Source: Pseudomonas sp. WJP1
Lineage (GTDB): Bacteria > Pseudomonadota > Gammaproteobacteria > Pseudomonadales > Pseudomonadaceae
Reading direction: 5' to 3'
Length of the DNA stretch: 64,000 nt
Assembly (NCBI RefSeq): GCF_028471945.1
Contig: NZ_CP110128.1
Coordinates: 3,026,501-3,090,500 of the forward strand
Shown one piece after another: positions 51,111 to 60,521 of this stretch (its first letter is position 1; the number at the start of each line of letters is the position of its first letter). The translations under genes were made by a program, and so were the position numbers. The notes below the pieces were generated by a model. The model saw only the letters and a list, made by a program, of their open reading frames with translations. It was not told where the DNA came from and made no database searches.

Positions 51111-53804
51111 ATGAACACCCACTTAGTGCAGACCACCACCCGATTCGCCCCGCCGCGAATCGGCAGCCAGGCCGTATCCCGTGAACAGTTGCTGGCCAGG
51201 TTGCAGCGAGAACGTCAATGTCGCCTGCAGCTGGTCACCGGTAGCGCCGGCTTTGGCAAAACCACCTTGATGGCTCAGTGGCGCCAGCAGCTGATAAAAA
51301 ACGGCGCCCAGGTGGCCTGGTTGTCGTTGTCGCCGGACGACTGCCGGCTGGAGGCGTTTTGCGCAAGTTTGCTCGGTGCCTTGCGCCAGGCGGGCCTGCC
51401 CCTGGATGGCGACCTGCTGCTGTTAGCCGGGCCGGAAGCCATCAGCACGCAGGCGATGGCGTCGCTGCTGATCAATGCGCTGGCCAGGATGAGCGGTGAG
51501 CTGTATCTGATGCTCGATGATTTCCAGCAGGCAGCGGATGTGCGTATCGCCCAGTTGATGCAGGCGCTGATCGACGATGCACCGCATCACTTGCACGTGG
51601 TGCTGGCTTCGCGCAGTACGCCGCCCTTGCTGTTGGGCCGCCTGCGGGCCATGGGCGAGCTGTGCGAAGTGGATTGTGCGGGGTTGTCGTTCAACTTCGC
51701 GGAGTCCCTGGCCTTCCTCAAGGCGCATCTGGACCAGGGCGTGGACCTGGATGCCGCGCACGCCATCCACGACCTCACCGATGGCTGGCCGATCGGCCTG
51801 CAGTTGATGTCCATCGCCTTGAAGGCTAACCCGAAAAAAGGCGTCAAGCGCGCGGCATTGTTGCCCGACAGCGCGGCCCTCAAAGCCTATTTGTCCGAAG
51901 ATGTGGTGGCGGATTTGCCCACGGAACTGTTCGATTTCCTGCAGAAAATTTCCATCCTCCGGCGCTTTAATGTCGATGTCGCCGCGCATGTCACCGGCTC
52001 TGCGCAGGCGGCGCAGTTGATCGCGGCGGTGGAAGAACGCAATCTGTTCATCCAGCCAGTCGATCTGCCGGGCAATCGCCAGTGGTATCGCCTGCATCCG
52101 TTGTTCGTCGAGTTCCTCACCCAGCGCCTGCAGGCCAGCAGTGCGGATATCGCGCCATTGCACCAGCGCGCGGCAGCATGGTTCGAACAGGCCGGGCTGG
52201 TGCCGGAAGCGCTTCGCCATGGGCTGCACTGCAACGATTTCACTGTGGTGGTGCAGCTGTTGGAGCGCGTGCAACCGTCCTATCGCAGCGTCAGTCATCT
52301 GAGCCAGTTCATGCGCTGGCTCGAACAGGTGCCCTTGCATGAGTTGAGCAGGCACCCGTCGCTGATGTTGTTGGGCATCTGGGGCGCGGTCCTCACGGTG
52401 CTGACCAGCAAGGCGCGGGCCTGGATAAGCGCATTCGAGAGCGTGCCGCAAGCGCCCCGGTGGACGGATCAGTTGCAGTTGTTGAAGGCGTCCCTGGCCA
52501 TGCACGGCGATGATGAAACGACCTGCCTGGCCTTGTTGGACTCGCTTGCCGAGCAGTTCGCCAACCATCCGTTCATGGAGCAGGTGCGCGTGGGCATGAT
52601 GATCACTTGCCTGGGACTTGCCGGTCGCCACAATGAGGTGCGCAGCCTGTTCAATGGCACTGCCGGGCGCTGTCTGCGCAACAGCAATGACGAAATGGCG
52701 TTGATGGGGATGGCCGCCATGGCCTCGGCGATGCTGTTGGAAGGCAAGGTGCTGGAGGCCGAGCGCATGGGCGCGTTGGTGTTGGCCCAGGCGCAGTCCT
52801 TGCACGGGCGCCGCTCGGTGAGCGCCTGTGGCAGCGCCGCGATCATGGCCGAGATTTTCTATGAGCTCGACCGTCTTGACGAGGCGCGCGAGGTGCTGGC
52901 CAATCGTCTGGATATCCTGCGGTTCTCCGCACCGGGATACATGATCGGCGCTGCATTGTGCCACGCACGCCTGCTGGACCTGCAAGACTCGCCACGTAGC
53001 GCGCTGGAGTACCTGGTCCACAAGGAGCAGCATTTTCGTGCCCTGGGTCTTGATCGTGGTACCGCGAGGATGATCGATGAACAGCTGCGCATCACCTTGA
53101 AGTGCGGCGACTGGCGCCATGCCGAGTCGCTGCAGGGGCTGCTCGACGATCTTGCGCGCAACCATCGGGGAGCGTCCTCTTGCGATGCCGAGGTCATGAC
53201 CCTGGCGGCCTTGTCGAAGGCGCGCCTGGCGTTGGCACGACGGCAACCCGAGGCGGCGTTGCAGGCGCTGGACATTGTCGATCGTTTTGCCAGTGAGCTG
53301 GCAAGGGTGCAATGGCGGGTAAAAGTCGAATTGCTCCGCGCCTTCGCGCTGGATGAACTGGAGCGCAGCGACGAGGCCCTGGAGTCGTTGCGCTCGGCGG
53401 TTGCCAGCGGCTACCGGTTGGGCCTGGTGCGTACGTTCCTGGATGAGGGGCAAGCGTTCCATGCCTTGCTGCCAAGGCTTGAACTCAAGGGCGATGCGGA
53501 TTTCAGCGCCTATCACGAAAAACTCGGCCTGCCAGCGCCGAAGCCGTCATCAGGCGACAGCCGTGAAACGTCGTCGGTGGCCATGGGCGCCACGCGCGAA
53601 CAGGTGGCACTGACCCGACGCGAGCAGGACATCATCGATCTGCTGGAACAATCGATGTCCAACAAGCGCATTGCCTTGGCGTTGAATCTCAGCTTGCAAA
53701 CCGTGAAGTGGAACCTGAAGAACATCTTTTTCAAATTCGGCGTATCAAGCCGCTATGACGCGATTATCGTCGCCCGTGGCAGGCGCGACGAGAGAGTCTC
53801 GTAG
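51111..53804 (+). CDS. MalT-type (LAL) LuxR-family regulator 3
   Basis: An 897-residue LAL regulator. It has Walker A GSAGFGKTTLM, LYLMLDDFQQ (Walker B region) and VVLASRSTPPLLLGRLRAM, a helical repeat middle and a C-terminal HTH from LTRREQDIIDLLEQSMSNK with QTVKWNLKNIFFKFGVSSR. I use ATG 51111 (MNTHLVQ); a GTG at 51039 would add 24 residues, and neither has a clear ribosome site. It follows the acyl-CoA ligase and precedes a fourth regulator in the same direction. Confidence 0.85.
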   Translation: MNTHLVQTTTRFAPPRIGSQAVSREQLLARLQRERQCRLQLVTGSAGFGKTTLMAQWRQQLIKNGAQVAWLSLSPDDCRLEAFCASLLGALRQAGLPLDGDLLLLAGPEAISTQAMASLLINALARMSGELYLMLDDFQQAADVRIAQLMQALIDDAPHHLHVVLASRSTPPLLLGRLRAMGELCEVDCAGLSFNFAESLAFLKAHLDQGVDLDAAHAIHDLTDGWPIGLQLMSIALKANPKKGVKRAALLPDSAALKAYLSEDVVADLPTELFDFLQKISILRRFNVDVAAHVTGSAQAAQLIAAVEERNLFIQPVDLPGNRQWYRLHPLFVEFLTQRLQASSADIAPLHQRAAAWFEQAGLVPEALRHGLHCNDFTVVVQLLERVQPSYRSVSHLSQFMRWLEQVPLHELSRHPSLMLLGIWGAVLTVLTSKARAWISAFESVPQAPRWTDQLQLLKASLAMHGDDETTCLALLDSLAEQFANHPFMEQVRVGMMITCLGLAGRHNEVRSLFNGTAGRCLRNSNDEMALMGMAAMASAMLLEGKVLEAERMGALVLAQAQSLHGRRSVSACGSAAIMAEIFYELDRLDEAREVLANRLDILRFSAPGYMIGAALCHARLLDLQDSPRSALEYLVHKEQHFRALGLDRGTARMIDEQLRITLKCGDWRHAESLQGLLDDLARNHRGASSCDAEVMTLAALSKARLALARRQPEAALQALDIVDRFASELARVQWRVKVELLRAFALDELERSDEALESLRSAVASGYRLGLVRTFLDEGQAFHALLPRLELKGDADFSAYHEKLGLPAPKPSSGDSRETSSVAMGATREQVALTRREQDIIDLLEQSMSNKRIALALNLSLQTVKWNLKNIFFKFGVSSRYDAIIVARGRRDERVS

Positions 53805-53914
53805 GTTCCGGGCTCAGGGCTTGACTTTACTTCAAGTAGTCCAGCATCTTCCCGTGGCAATACAGGCTCCGTCGACAGGCAGTCGGTTCTTCTTCTCAGC
53901 CTCGGTTCTGCAGC

Positions 53915-56566
53915 ATGAATGATCATCGCCAAGACTTAAACTCACCTGGCGCGTGGATGTGGGTGGGCAAGCTGGCACCTCCGCAGGCCCAACTTGAAGC
54001 CGTGCCTCGCAACGATCTGCTGGGCGCTTTGGGCCTGCATCGCAACAAGCCCTTGACGCTGGTGATCTCTGCGCCCGGGTTTGGCAAGACAACCCTGCTG
54101 GCGCAGTGGCGAACCTTCCTGATGCAACAGCAGGACACCGAACCATTGGCCTGGTTGTCCCTGGATGAAGCCGATGCGCAAACGAACCGTTTTCTGGCGT
54201 ATCTGATATGGGCGCTAGAAGAGGCAGGACTGGATGTAGGCGGTTTGGCGGCGCTGGCCCAGGCCCAGGCTCTGGATGTGCGCCCGCAGCGCACGGTAGC
54301 CGCGTTGTTGCAGGTGCTTGCCAATCATGGCCGCCGCGTCACCTTGATGATCGACGACTATCATCGCGCGTCCAGCAGCGGAGTCGATGAAGTGATGCTC
54401 ACGCTGCTAGAGCGCGGGAGTCAGTGGTTGCATCTGATCGTGGCCAGTCGGATGCGCCCGGCCTGGCCTCTGGCCAGGCTCAAGTCACAAGGCCTGGTCC
54501 ACGAGTTGGGGCCGCGGGATCTGGCGCTCTCGCAGACAGAGGCCGCACAGATTTTTGGAACCGATCTGGGTGAACCCGCGCTTGCCAGTTTGCACGAGAA
54601 GACCGAAGGCTGGGCCGTTGCCGTGCAATTGGCGCACCACTGGCTCAGTGGCGCCCATGGTTCGGTGTTTGGATTGCAGTCGTTTTCCGGTCGCGTTACC
54701 GATGTGGCCGAGTATTTGACCGAGCAGATTTTCGAAACACTGCCTGAAGATTGCCGTGCATTTCTCCTCGAGACTTCGCTGCTGGAGCGTTTCAACGCTG
54801 AGCTGGCAGATGTCGTACGGGGACGCGAAGACAGTGCTTCGTTACTCGCGCAACTGTCTGCGTTCGAAGCCCTGTTGGTGCCTCTGGACGCCAGTCGCAG
54901 CTGGTTTCGTTATCACTTGCTATTGAGCGATTTTCTGCGCCCGCGCCTTGAGGCGGCACGGGCTCAACGCATTCATCGGGCGGCTGCGCAATGGCTGGCG
55001 GTGCAAACAGATTGGGTGCTGGCTGTCGCCCATGCATTGCGTGCCGACGATACCGCACTGGCAGTCAATCTGGTCGTGCGGGCAGGGGGTTGGGAGTTGG
55101 TGCTGCGCAAGGGAATCAGCTATGCGCAGAGCCTGTTGCAACAGTTCGACGACCGGACCCGCGGCAGTGAACCGGATCTGTTGCTGATGCAAGCCTATCT
55201 TCACGCCAAGCTGGGTAATCGGGCGTTATCGACCGAACTGCTGCGCCTGGCACAAATTGCCGTGCGTGGTGATGATCGCCTGGAGCGCGATTTTGAAGTG
55301 ATCCAGGCGTTGGCGCGTGCCTATTTTGATCAATTCGGTGCCGAGCGAGACTGGCCTGGTGGTGAGGGCTGGGCAGGGAGTGCATTGGCTCAAGCCACGT
55401 TGCAATGCGTGGGGGTGATGAATTTGCTGGTGCACGCCAATCTGCCGCAAGCCCTGAGCATGGCTCGCGCGGCGCGGGTGCAGATGCGCATGGTGGCAAG
55501 TCCTCTGGGGGAGAACTATTGCCTGATCCACGAAGCACAAGTCCTGGCACTGGCCGGAGAAGTGGGCGCCTCAGCAAAAGTGATCGACGAAGCATTGGCC
55601 ATGGCGCAAGACAATTTCGGCAGTGAAAGCTCGCTCAAGGCGGTGGTAGGCTGTTTCAAGGCTCAGCATCTGTATTGGCAAGGCGACTGGACCCAAGCGT
55701 TGCCCTGGACCCGCGAAGGCTGGGACTCACTTGAACACACCGATGGCTGGCTGGATGTTTTCGCCACCACCGCTGAAGTCTCCTGGCGGACCGTATTGCG
55801 TTCGCTGGGTACGCAGCCGGCACTGATCGAGCTCGAAAAGGTGGCCAGGATCGCCAAGGAGCGGCAACTCGATCGCCTGGTTCGGCTGGTTCACGCATGG
55901 CGAATCGACCTGCTGGTGCAATCGGGGCTTGTGAACCAAGCCCGTCAGGAGGCTCAGGACGCTGGCCTGGACGATGTGTGTGCCGATGACCTTGACTGGC
56001 GCAACCGGGAGGCTGTCGCACTGGCCATGGCACGGTTGCAATTGGCCGGCGGCGCCTCCGCTGCCGCGCTTGCCCGGCTTGAGCGTGATATAGATGCCCT
56101 GCAGAAAAAAGGCTTGACGCTGCCCGTTTGGCGCTTGCGCATCATGGCTTTGCTGGCGAGGCGCAAGGCCCACGGCGAGGTGACCGTCGAGGAGACCAAT
56201 GCCGTGCTGGCGCCCATTCTGCGGCAAGGCATGACGGGCCTGCTGCTGGAGGCCGGGCCGGGAATCTTGCCCATGCTCGAGGCCATGCCGGACACATTCC
56301 CCGCAATGTCCGCACTGATTACCCGTTTGCGTGGATGGCGAGCCCATCCGGTTCGTCCGCGCGCGCAACTGAGTGCCAAGGAAACGCAGCTGCTGGCCTT
56401 ACTGGCCGCAGGTCAATCGAACAAGACCATCGCCCAGGCGCTGGACATCTCCGAAAACACCGTGAAGTTTCATCTCAAGCAGATATTTCGCAAGCTCGAA
56501 GTCGAAAACCGCTCGGCGGCGATCAATGCCGCCCTGCGCCAAGGCCTCATCGATCCTCGCCTCTGA
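53915..56566 (+). CDS. MalT-type (LAL) LuxR-family regulator 4
   Basis: An 883-residue LAL regulator with Walker A SAPGFGKTTLL, VTLMIDDYHRA, HLIVASRMRPAWPLARL, helical repeats and a C-terminal HTH (LSAKETQLLALLAAGQSNK, ENTVKFHLKQIFRKLEVENR). It lies 110 bp after regulator 3 and directly upstream of the hyu operon, with an ACCTACCC/GGGTAGGT dyad right after its stop. It probably activates the hydantoinase-type operon. Confidence 0.86.
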   Translation: MNDHRQDLNSPGAWMWVGKLAPPQAQLEAVPRNDLLGALGLHRNKPLTLVISAPGFGKTTLLAQWRTFLMQQQDTEPLAWLSLDEADAQTNRFLAYLIWALEEAGLDVGGLAALAQAQALDVRPQRTVAALLQVLANHGRRVTLMIDDYHRASSSGVDEVMLTLLERGSQWLHLIVASRMRPAWPLARLKSQGLVHELGPRDLALSQTEAAQIFGTDLGEPALASLHEKTEGWAVAVQLAHHWLSGAHGSVFGLQSFSGRVTDVAEYLTEQIFETLPEDCRAFLLETSLLERFNAELADVVRGREDSASLLAQLSAFEALLVPLDASRSWFRYHLLLSDFLRPRLEAARAQRIHRAAAQWLAVQTDWVLAVAHALRADDTALAVNLVVRAGGWELVLRKGISYAQSLLQQFDDRTRGSEPDLLLMQAYLHAKLGNRALSTELLRLAQIAVRGDDRLERDFEVIQALARAYFDQFGAERDWPGGEGWAGSALAQATLQCVGVMNLLVHANLPQALSMARAARVQMRMVASPLGENYCLIHEAQVLALAGEVGASAKVIDEALAMAQDNFGSESSLKAVVGCFKAQHLYWQGDWTQALPWTREGWDSLEHTDGWLDVFATTAEVSWRTVLRSLGTQPALIELEKVARIAKERQLDRLVRLVHAWRIDLLVQSGLVNQARQEAQDAGLDDVCADDLDWRNREAVALAMARLQLAGGASAAALARLERDIDALQKKGLTLPVWRLRIMALLARRKAHGEVTVEETNAVLAPILRQGMTGLLLEAGPGILPMLEAMPDTFPAMSALITRLRGWRAHPVRPRAQLSAKETQLLALLAAGQSNKTIAQALDISENTVKFHLKQIFRKLEVENRSAAINAALRQGLIDPRL

Positions 56567-56569
56567 CCA

Positions 56570-56617
56570 ACCTACCCATCCGGGTAGGTGGTGTTCCCAC
56601 CTGATCCGCACCTACCC
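56570..56617. promoter_or_regulatory. Operator-like dyad plus third half-site upstream of hyuA
   Basis: ACCTACCC-ATCC-GGGTAGGT (56570-56589) is a perfect 8-bp dyad, and a third ACCTACCC follows at 56610-56617. It lies about 130-175 bp before the hyuA GTG start and just after the regulator-4 stop. It could double as a short hairpin, but the extra half-site and the similar dyad at 43670 favour protein binding. Confidence 0.5.
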
Positions 56618-56745
56618 GCCGGCAGCGTTGAAGCGTTTGCGGTGGATTCATAGCATCGATTGCAACAGCGATTCATTGCCCGAGCGGCAAGGGGTCTGAA
56701 GCACCTCCTGTTGCGAATAAAAACAATCATGCTAGGAGATACACT

Positions 56746-58830
56746 GTGGGTACGAACGGCAAGACCGTGCGCGTAGCGACCGACGTAGGTGGCACATTCA
56801 CCGACCTGGTCTATTTCGAGACCGATCCGGTCAGTGGCAGACAGACGATTCGCACGGCAAAATCAGACACGACTCCCCCCAATTTTGAACAGGGCATTCT
56901 CAACGTACTGCGCAAGGCGGATGTGTGCCTTTCGGATGTCGACTTCCTTGCCCATGGCACCACGGTAGTGATCAACGCCCTGACCGAGCGCCGTGGTGTG
57001 CGTACGGGCCTTATCACCACCCAGGGCTTTCGCGACATTCTCGAGATCGCCCGCGCCAACCGGCCCGATTTCTTCAACCTCAAATGGGTCAAGCCGACAC
57101 CGTTTGTGCCACGTCATCTGCGCCGGGAAGTTGCCGGCCGGGTCCATTGCGATGGGCAGGAGCGCGAGCCGCTGGATCTGAGCGGACTCGAGCAAATACT
57201 CGATGACTTCCGTCGCGAAGAGGTCGAGGCGGTGGCGGTTTGCCTGTTGCATGCCTACGCCAATCCCGAGCACGAGCTGGCAGTGCTCGCCGAAGTTCGC
57301 CGCCTTTGGCCGCAAGTGTCGGTCGTGGCGTCGCACCAGATCACCCGCGAATGGCGTGAATACGAGCGCACCAGCACCACCGTGCTGTCTGCCTATGTGC
57401 AACCGATTGCCGCCCGTTATCTCAGTGACCTGGAGCAGGGGCTGCGTGCCGGCGGCTACAAGGCGCCGCTGTATGTGATGCAGTCCAACTGCGGTGTGGA
57501 CACGGTTGCCCATGCCCGTGAAACCCCGATCACCATGGTCGAATCCGGTCCGGCCAGCGGCTTTTGGGCCGCCGCCGAACTGGGCCGTCTGATCGATGAG
57601 CCCAATCTGCTGGCGCTGGACATCGGTGGCACCACGGCCAAATGTTCTCTGATCCGCGACGGCCAGGTAACGATCAAGACCGACTACTGGATCGAGCGTG
57701 ACCGCATCAGCGCCGGCTTCCCGATCATGGTGCCGGTGGTGGACCTGGTGGAGATCGGCAACGGCGGTGGTTCCATCGCCTGGGTCGATGACTTCGACAA
57801 GCTACATGTCGGTCCGCAATCGGCGGGAGCCCAGCCGGGTCCCGCGGCCTATGGCAACGGCGGCACACAGGCGACCACCACCGATGCCAATCTGGTGCTC
57901 GGGCGCATCAACAAGGATTACTTCTGCGGCGGTGAACTTGAAGCCGACATGCCCGCTGTGGAGCGTGCGCTCGGTTCACTGGGCGAACAGTTGGGATTGT
58001 CTTGCGTGGAGGTCGCGCGCGGAATAGTGCGCATTGCCAATGACAACATGGTCAATGCGCTGAAGCTGGTGTCCCTGAATCGGGGCTATGACCCGAGGGA
58101 ATTCACCCTGATCGCGTTCGGTGGCGGCGGGGCCATGCACGCGGTGGCGCTGGGTCAGGAGCTGGGTGTGCAGAAGGTGATCATCCCGCGTGGCGCTTCG
58201 GTGTTTTCGGCATGGGGCATGACCATGTCGGATTTGCGTCGGGACATGTTCGTCAACCGCTTCTTCGAATGCGCTCGTGAAGGCGCCCTGCTTGAAGCGC
58301 AGGGCTTCCTTGAGCAGATGATTGCCTCGGCGCAAGGGCAGTTCGAAGACCAGGCACTCGAGTCGAAACAGGTCGAGCTTTCGGTCCACTGCAAGCTGCG
58401 TTACCAGAACCAGGAACACTCTGTCGAGGTGCCATTGCAGGCCAGTGAAAGCATCGCCGGGCACTGGGAGGAAATTGCCCGACGCTTCCATGGCCTGTAC
58501 GAGCAGCAATACAGCTATCGGCTGGACGCACCGCTGGAGATTGTCGGCTTCCATATCGTTGCCGTCGCGCAGATAGGCAAGCTCGATCTCGATGATTTGC
58601 CAGTGACCGGTGCATTGCTGGTGGCAGCGCTCAAGGGGCGTCGCCTGGTGGACTACGCCCTCGAAGGTCGACACGAAGCGTGCATCTACGACTACGCCAA
58701 ACTCGAACCGGGCATGACCTTCGACGGTCCCGCAGTGATCGAAGATGCGGGAACGACGATCGTGGTGCATCCGCGTAACAGCGTGCGGGTCGATCGTCTC
58801 GGCAACCTTCACATTTCAATCGGCAACTAA
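56746..58830 (+). CDS. Hydantoinase/oxoprolinase subunit A (HyuA-type)
   Basis: A 694-residue ATP-dependent hydantoinase/5-oxoprolinase A subunit. It has the N-terminal actin-like ATP site VATDVGGTFTDLVYFE, then DFLAHGTTVVINALTER, a second ATP-site motif LLALDIGGTTAKCSLI, and FGGGGAMHAVALGQELG. It works with HyuB to open a cyclic amide (hydantoin, N-methylhydantoin or oxoproline) using ATP. The start is GTG at 56746 with AGGAG eight bases upstream. It is the first gene of an operon that also has an aminopeptidase, racemase and transporter. Confidence 0.88.
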   Translation: MGTNGKTVRVATDVGGTFTDLVYFETDPVSGRQTIRTAKSDTTPPNFEQGILNVLRKADVCLSDVDFLAHGTTVVINALTERRGVRTGLITTQGFRDILEIARANRPDFFNLKWVKPTPFVPRHLRREVAGRVHCDGQEREPLDLSGLEQILDDFRREEVEAVAVCLLHAYANPEHELAVLAEVRRLWPQVSVVASHQITREWREYERTSTTVLSAYVQPIAARYLSDLEQGLRAGGYKAPLYVMQSNCGVDTVAHARETPITMVESGPASGFWAAAELGRLIDEPNLLALDIGGTTAKCSLIRDGQVTIKTDYWIERDRISAGFPIMVPVVDLVEIGNGGGSIAWVDDFDKLHVGPQSAGAQPGPAAYGNGGTQATTTDANLVLGRINKDYFCGGELEADMPAVERALGSLGEQLGLSCVEVARGIVRIANDNMVNALKLVSLNRGYDPREFTLIAFGGGGAMHAVALGQELGVQKVIIPRGASVFSAWGMTMSDLRRDMFVNRFFECAREGALLEAQGFLEQMIASAQGQFEDQALESKQVELSVHCKLRYQNQEHSVEVPLQASESIAGHWEEIARRFHGLYEQQYSYRLDAPLEIVGFHIVAVAQIGKLDLDDLPVTGALLVAALKGRRLVDYALEGRHEACIYDYAKLEPGMTFDGPAVIEDAGTTIVVHPRNSVRVDRLGNLHISIGN

Positions 58831-58842
58831 CGGAGCAGGGCG

Positions 58843-60501
58843 ATGAGCAGCGTTGATATTTTTACCCTGGAAATCATCCAGAACTCCCTTCAGGCGATTG
58901 CCGATGAAATGTTCGCCGCCATGCGCAAGGCGGCCATGAGCCCGGTGATTTACGAAGTGCTCGACATGGGCACCGGTATCACCGATGCCAGAGGCAACAT
59001 TGCCAGTTCGGGGGCGGGTATCCCGGCATTCGTCGGCGTGCTGGACAAGGCGGTTCGGCAAATTCTTGTGGAGCATCCGCAGGCGGGCGACATCGAGGAC
59101 GGCGATCTTTTCATCACTAACGATCCGCACAGTGGCGGGGTAACCCACCTGAACGACGTGGTTCTGGCAATGCCGGTGTTCGCCGACGGCCAGATCATCG
59201 CCTGGACCGCGAATATCGCGCACTGGAACGATGTCGGTGGCATGGTGCCCGGCTCACTGTCTACCGAGGCGACCGAAATATTCCAGGAAGGCTTGCGCCT
59301 GGCCTCGGTCAAGCTGATTTCCAAAGGTCAGCCGATCCGTTCGGTGATGCAGATCCTGAAGGCAAACACACGCATGCCCGACTTCATGGAGGGCGACCTC
59401 TGGGCGGCCATTGCGGCAGCACGCAGTGGCGCCGCACGGATTGTCGAGCTGAGCAGCAAATATGGCACGCAACTGTTCCTGACGGCGGTTGAGGACTTCA
59501 TGGAACTGGGTGAGAAGGTATCGCTCAAGGCCTTGCAGGGTGCGCCCCTTGGCCGTTTCAGCATGGAAGAGGTGCAAGACGACGGCCAGGTCTTCAAGGT
59601 GGTGGTCGACATCACCGAAACGCGAATGATCGTCGATCTGCGCGACAATCCGGCCCAGGCCGTTGGCCCCACCAACTTGAGTCGCGATGGCACCGTGGTC
59701 GCGGCACAAATGGCGTTCAAGGCGGTTACTGCGCCACAGGGGGTGACCAACGGCGGTACATTCCGCCCCCTGGAGGTTCTGACCCGTTCCGGCTCGTTGT
59801 TCGACGCTCAGGCCCCGGCCGCTGAAGGTTTCTACTTCGAAAACCTGATCCGCGTGCATGACCTGATTCTGCGCTGCCTTGCCCGGCACATGCCCGAACG
59901 CTTGCCGGCTGGAAACTTCGCTTCGGTCTGCGCAACCATCATCGGCGGGATGAATCCGGACACGGGACGTATGTTCACCCTGGTTGAACCTGAAATTGGC
60001 GGCTGGGGCGCTGAACAGGGTCGCGATGGCAACAATGCGGTGTATTCCGGGTTGCACGGTGAAACCTATAACTGCCCGGTGGAGGTCTGCGAGGCGCGCT
60101 ACGGCTTGTACGTCGAGTGCATGGCGCTCAATGACGAACCCGGCGGTCATGGCGAGTATAGGGGCGGGCAGGGCATTCGCATCGATTATCGGGTACGTAG
60201 CGATGGCACTTTCCTGACTTGCGGGTACACCCGCTCTGTCGTCTCGCCCTGGGGGCTGGAAGGCGGTGCCGAGGGTTCACCGAACTACGTCGAGGTCATA
60301 CGTACCAGTGGTGAGCGTGAGCGTCATGCCATGGCCAGTGGCGTGAACCTGAATGCAGGCGACATCATCCGCGTGCGTACCGGTGCCGGTGGTGGTTATG
60401 GCGACCCGAGGCAGCGTAGTCGTGAGGCGGTCATCGACGACCTGAAAAACGGCTACATCAGCGCCGAGACTGCCAGCACTGTCTATGGCGTGACGCCGTG
60501 A
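58843..60501 (+). CDS. Hydantoinase/oxoprolinase subunit B (HyuB-type)
   Basis: A 552-residue B subunit, 12 bp after HyuA. It starts DIFTLEIIQNSLQAIADEMFAAMRKAAMSP and has DLFITNDPHSGGVTHLNDVVLAMPVF, IAHWNDVGGMVPGSLS and a glycine-rich tail RTGAGGGYGDPRQRS, all typical of the family. It contributes the hydrolytic or metal-binding half of the complex. Its TGA overlaps a GTG of the next frame, but the real start of the next gene lies 20 bp on. Confidence 0.88.
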   Translation: MSSVDIFTLEIIQNSLQAIADEMFAAMRKAAMSPVIYEVLDMGTGITDARGNIASSGAGIPAFVGVLDKAVRQILVEHPQAGDIEDGDLFITNDPHSGGVTHLNDVVLAMPVFADGQIIAWTANIAHWNDVGGMVPGSLSTEATEIFQEGLRLASVKLISKGQPIRSVMQILKANTRMPDFMEGDLWAAIAAARSGAARIVELSSKYGTQLFLTAVEDFMELGEKVSLKALQGAPLGRFSMEEVQDDGQVFKVVVDITETRMIVDLRDNPAQAVGPTNLSRDGTVVAAQMAFKAVTAPQGVTNGGTFRPLEVLTRSGSLFDAQAPAAEGFYFENLIRVHDLILRCLARHMPERLPAGNFASVCATIIGGMNPDTGRMFTLVEPEIGGWGAEQGRDGNNAVYSGLHGETYNCPVEVCEARYGLYVECMALNDEPGGHGEYRGGQGIRIDYRVRSDGTFLTCGYTRSVVSPWGLEGGAEGSPNYVEVIRTSGERERHAMASGVNLNAGDIIRVRTGAGGGYGDPRQRSREAVIDDLKNGYISAETASTVYGVTP

Positions 60502-60521
60502 AGAGCAAGGAGTCGGCAAGC

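Noticed and set aside
51423..53516. 697-codon open frame antisense to regulator 3
   Set aside because: Rich in Q, R, H and L as expected for the complement of leucine/alanine-rich helices; the opposite strand carries the full LAL regulator.
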